Shown one piece after another: positions 6,147 through 6,172 of a DNA stretch of 6,172 bases (position 1 is its first letter; each line of letters starts with the position of its first letter). The translations under genes and the position numbers were made by a program. A model generated the notes under the pieces. That model had not been told where the DNA came from, did no database searches, and saw only the letters and a list, made by a program, of their open reading frames with translations. Origin of the DNA: Alphaproteobacteria bacterium (GTDB taxonomy: Bacteria > Pseudomonadota > Alphaproteobacteria > Sphingomonadales > Sphingomonadaceae); the NCBI GenBank assembly GCA_020249025.1, contig JADCGM010000066.1:1-6172 (forward strand), given 5' to 3'.

Positions 6147-6172
6147 GCCCCCCCCGCCGGGGGGAGGGCGAC
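6147..6172. repeat. GC-rich inverted repeat, copy 2 (cut by window edge); possible terminator
   Basis: A run of eight C (6148-6155), then GCC, then six G and AGGGCGAC, gives an inverted repeat whose last 18 bp (6155-6172) are identical to 5448-5465. In the minus direction the hairpin is followed by CTTTGTT (6147-6141), so it may also terminate a gene lying beyond the window. The element is incomplete here. Confidence 0.5.

Overview
The window is a core chromosomal segment of a high-GC alphaproteobacterium, most likely a sphingomonad. The main grounds are the RpoB N-terminus and the sphingomonad-style RpoB core (for example Thr in place of E. coli Asn518), together with the CTATAT/CTATAG type of -10 element. 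Every gene I can support lies on the minus strand. Reading in the direction of transcription (high to low coordinates), the order is: a DUF2892 small membrane protein, an AhpD-like carboxymuconolactone decarboxylase family protein, rplK (L11), rplA (L1), rplJ (L10), rplL (L7/L12), and the first 805 codons of rpoB, which runs off the low end of the window.

Region by region: 6172-5887 holds a GC-rich inverted repeat at the edge, a possible FNR/FixK-type box and the 61-residue DUF2892 gene. 5881-5537 holds the AhpD-like gene, 5 nt behind it. 5536-5273 has no gene but carries a second copy of the GC-rich repeat, a strongly G-quadruplex-prone stretch and a weak candidate rplK promoter. 5272-4134 is the tight rplK-rplA pair, closed by a textbook intrinsic terminator at 4076-4107. 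4046-3753 contains a good promoter and a long structured leader for rplJ. 3752-2786 is rplJ-rplL with a 67-nt spacer. 2785-2418 contains three hairpins in the rplL 3' region (one terminator-like), then a near-consensus promoter and a leader with a 15-bp RNA hairpin ahead of rpoB. 2417-1 is rpoB.

The five translation and transcription genes make the large-subunit stalk (L11, L10, L12), the L1 stalk protein and the RNAP beta subunit. The order is the classical one, but the sequence argues for three separately promoted units, rplKA, rplJL and rpoB, each boundary marked by a hairpin/terminator followed within about 30 nt by a promoter. The other point of interest is upstream of rplK. Where nusG is usually found there is a small DUF2892/AhpD-like gene pair bounded by two copies of a GC-rich dispersed repeat. 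I see no wholly new system here. The most interesting material is in the intergenic RNA structures and in this inserted gene pair.
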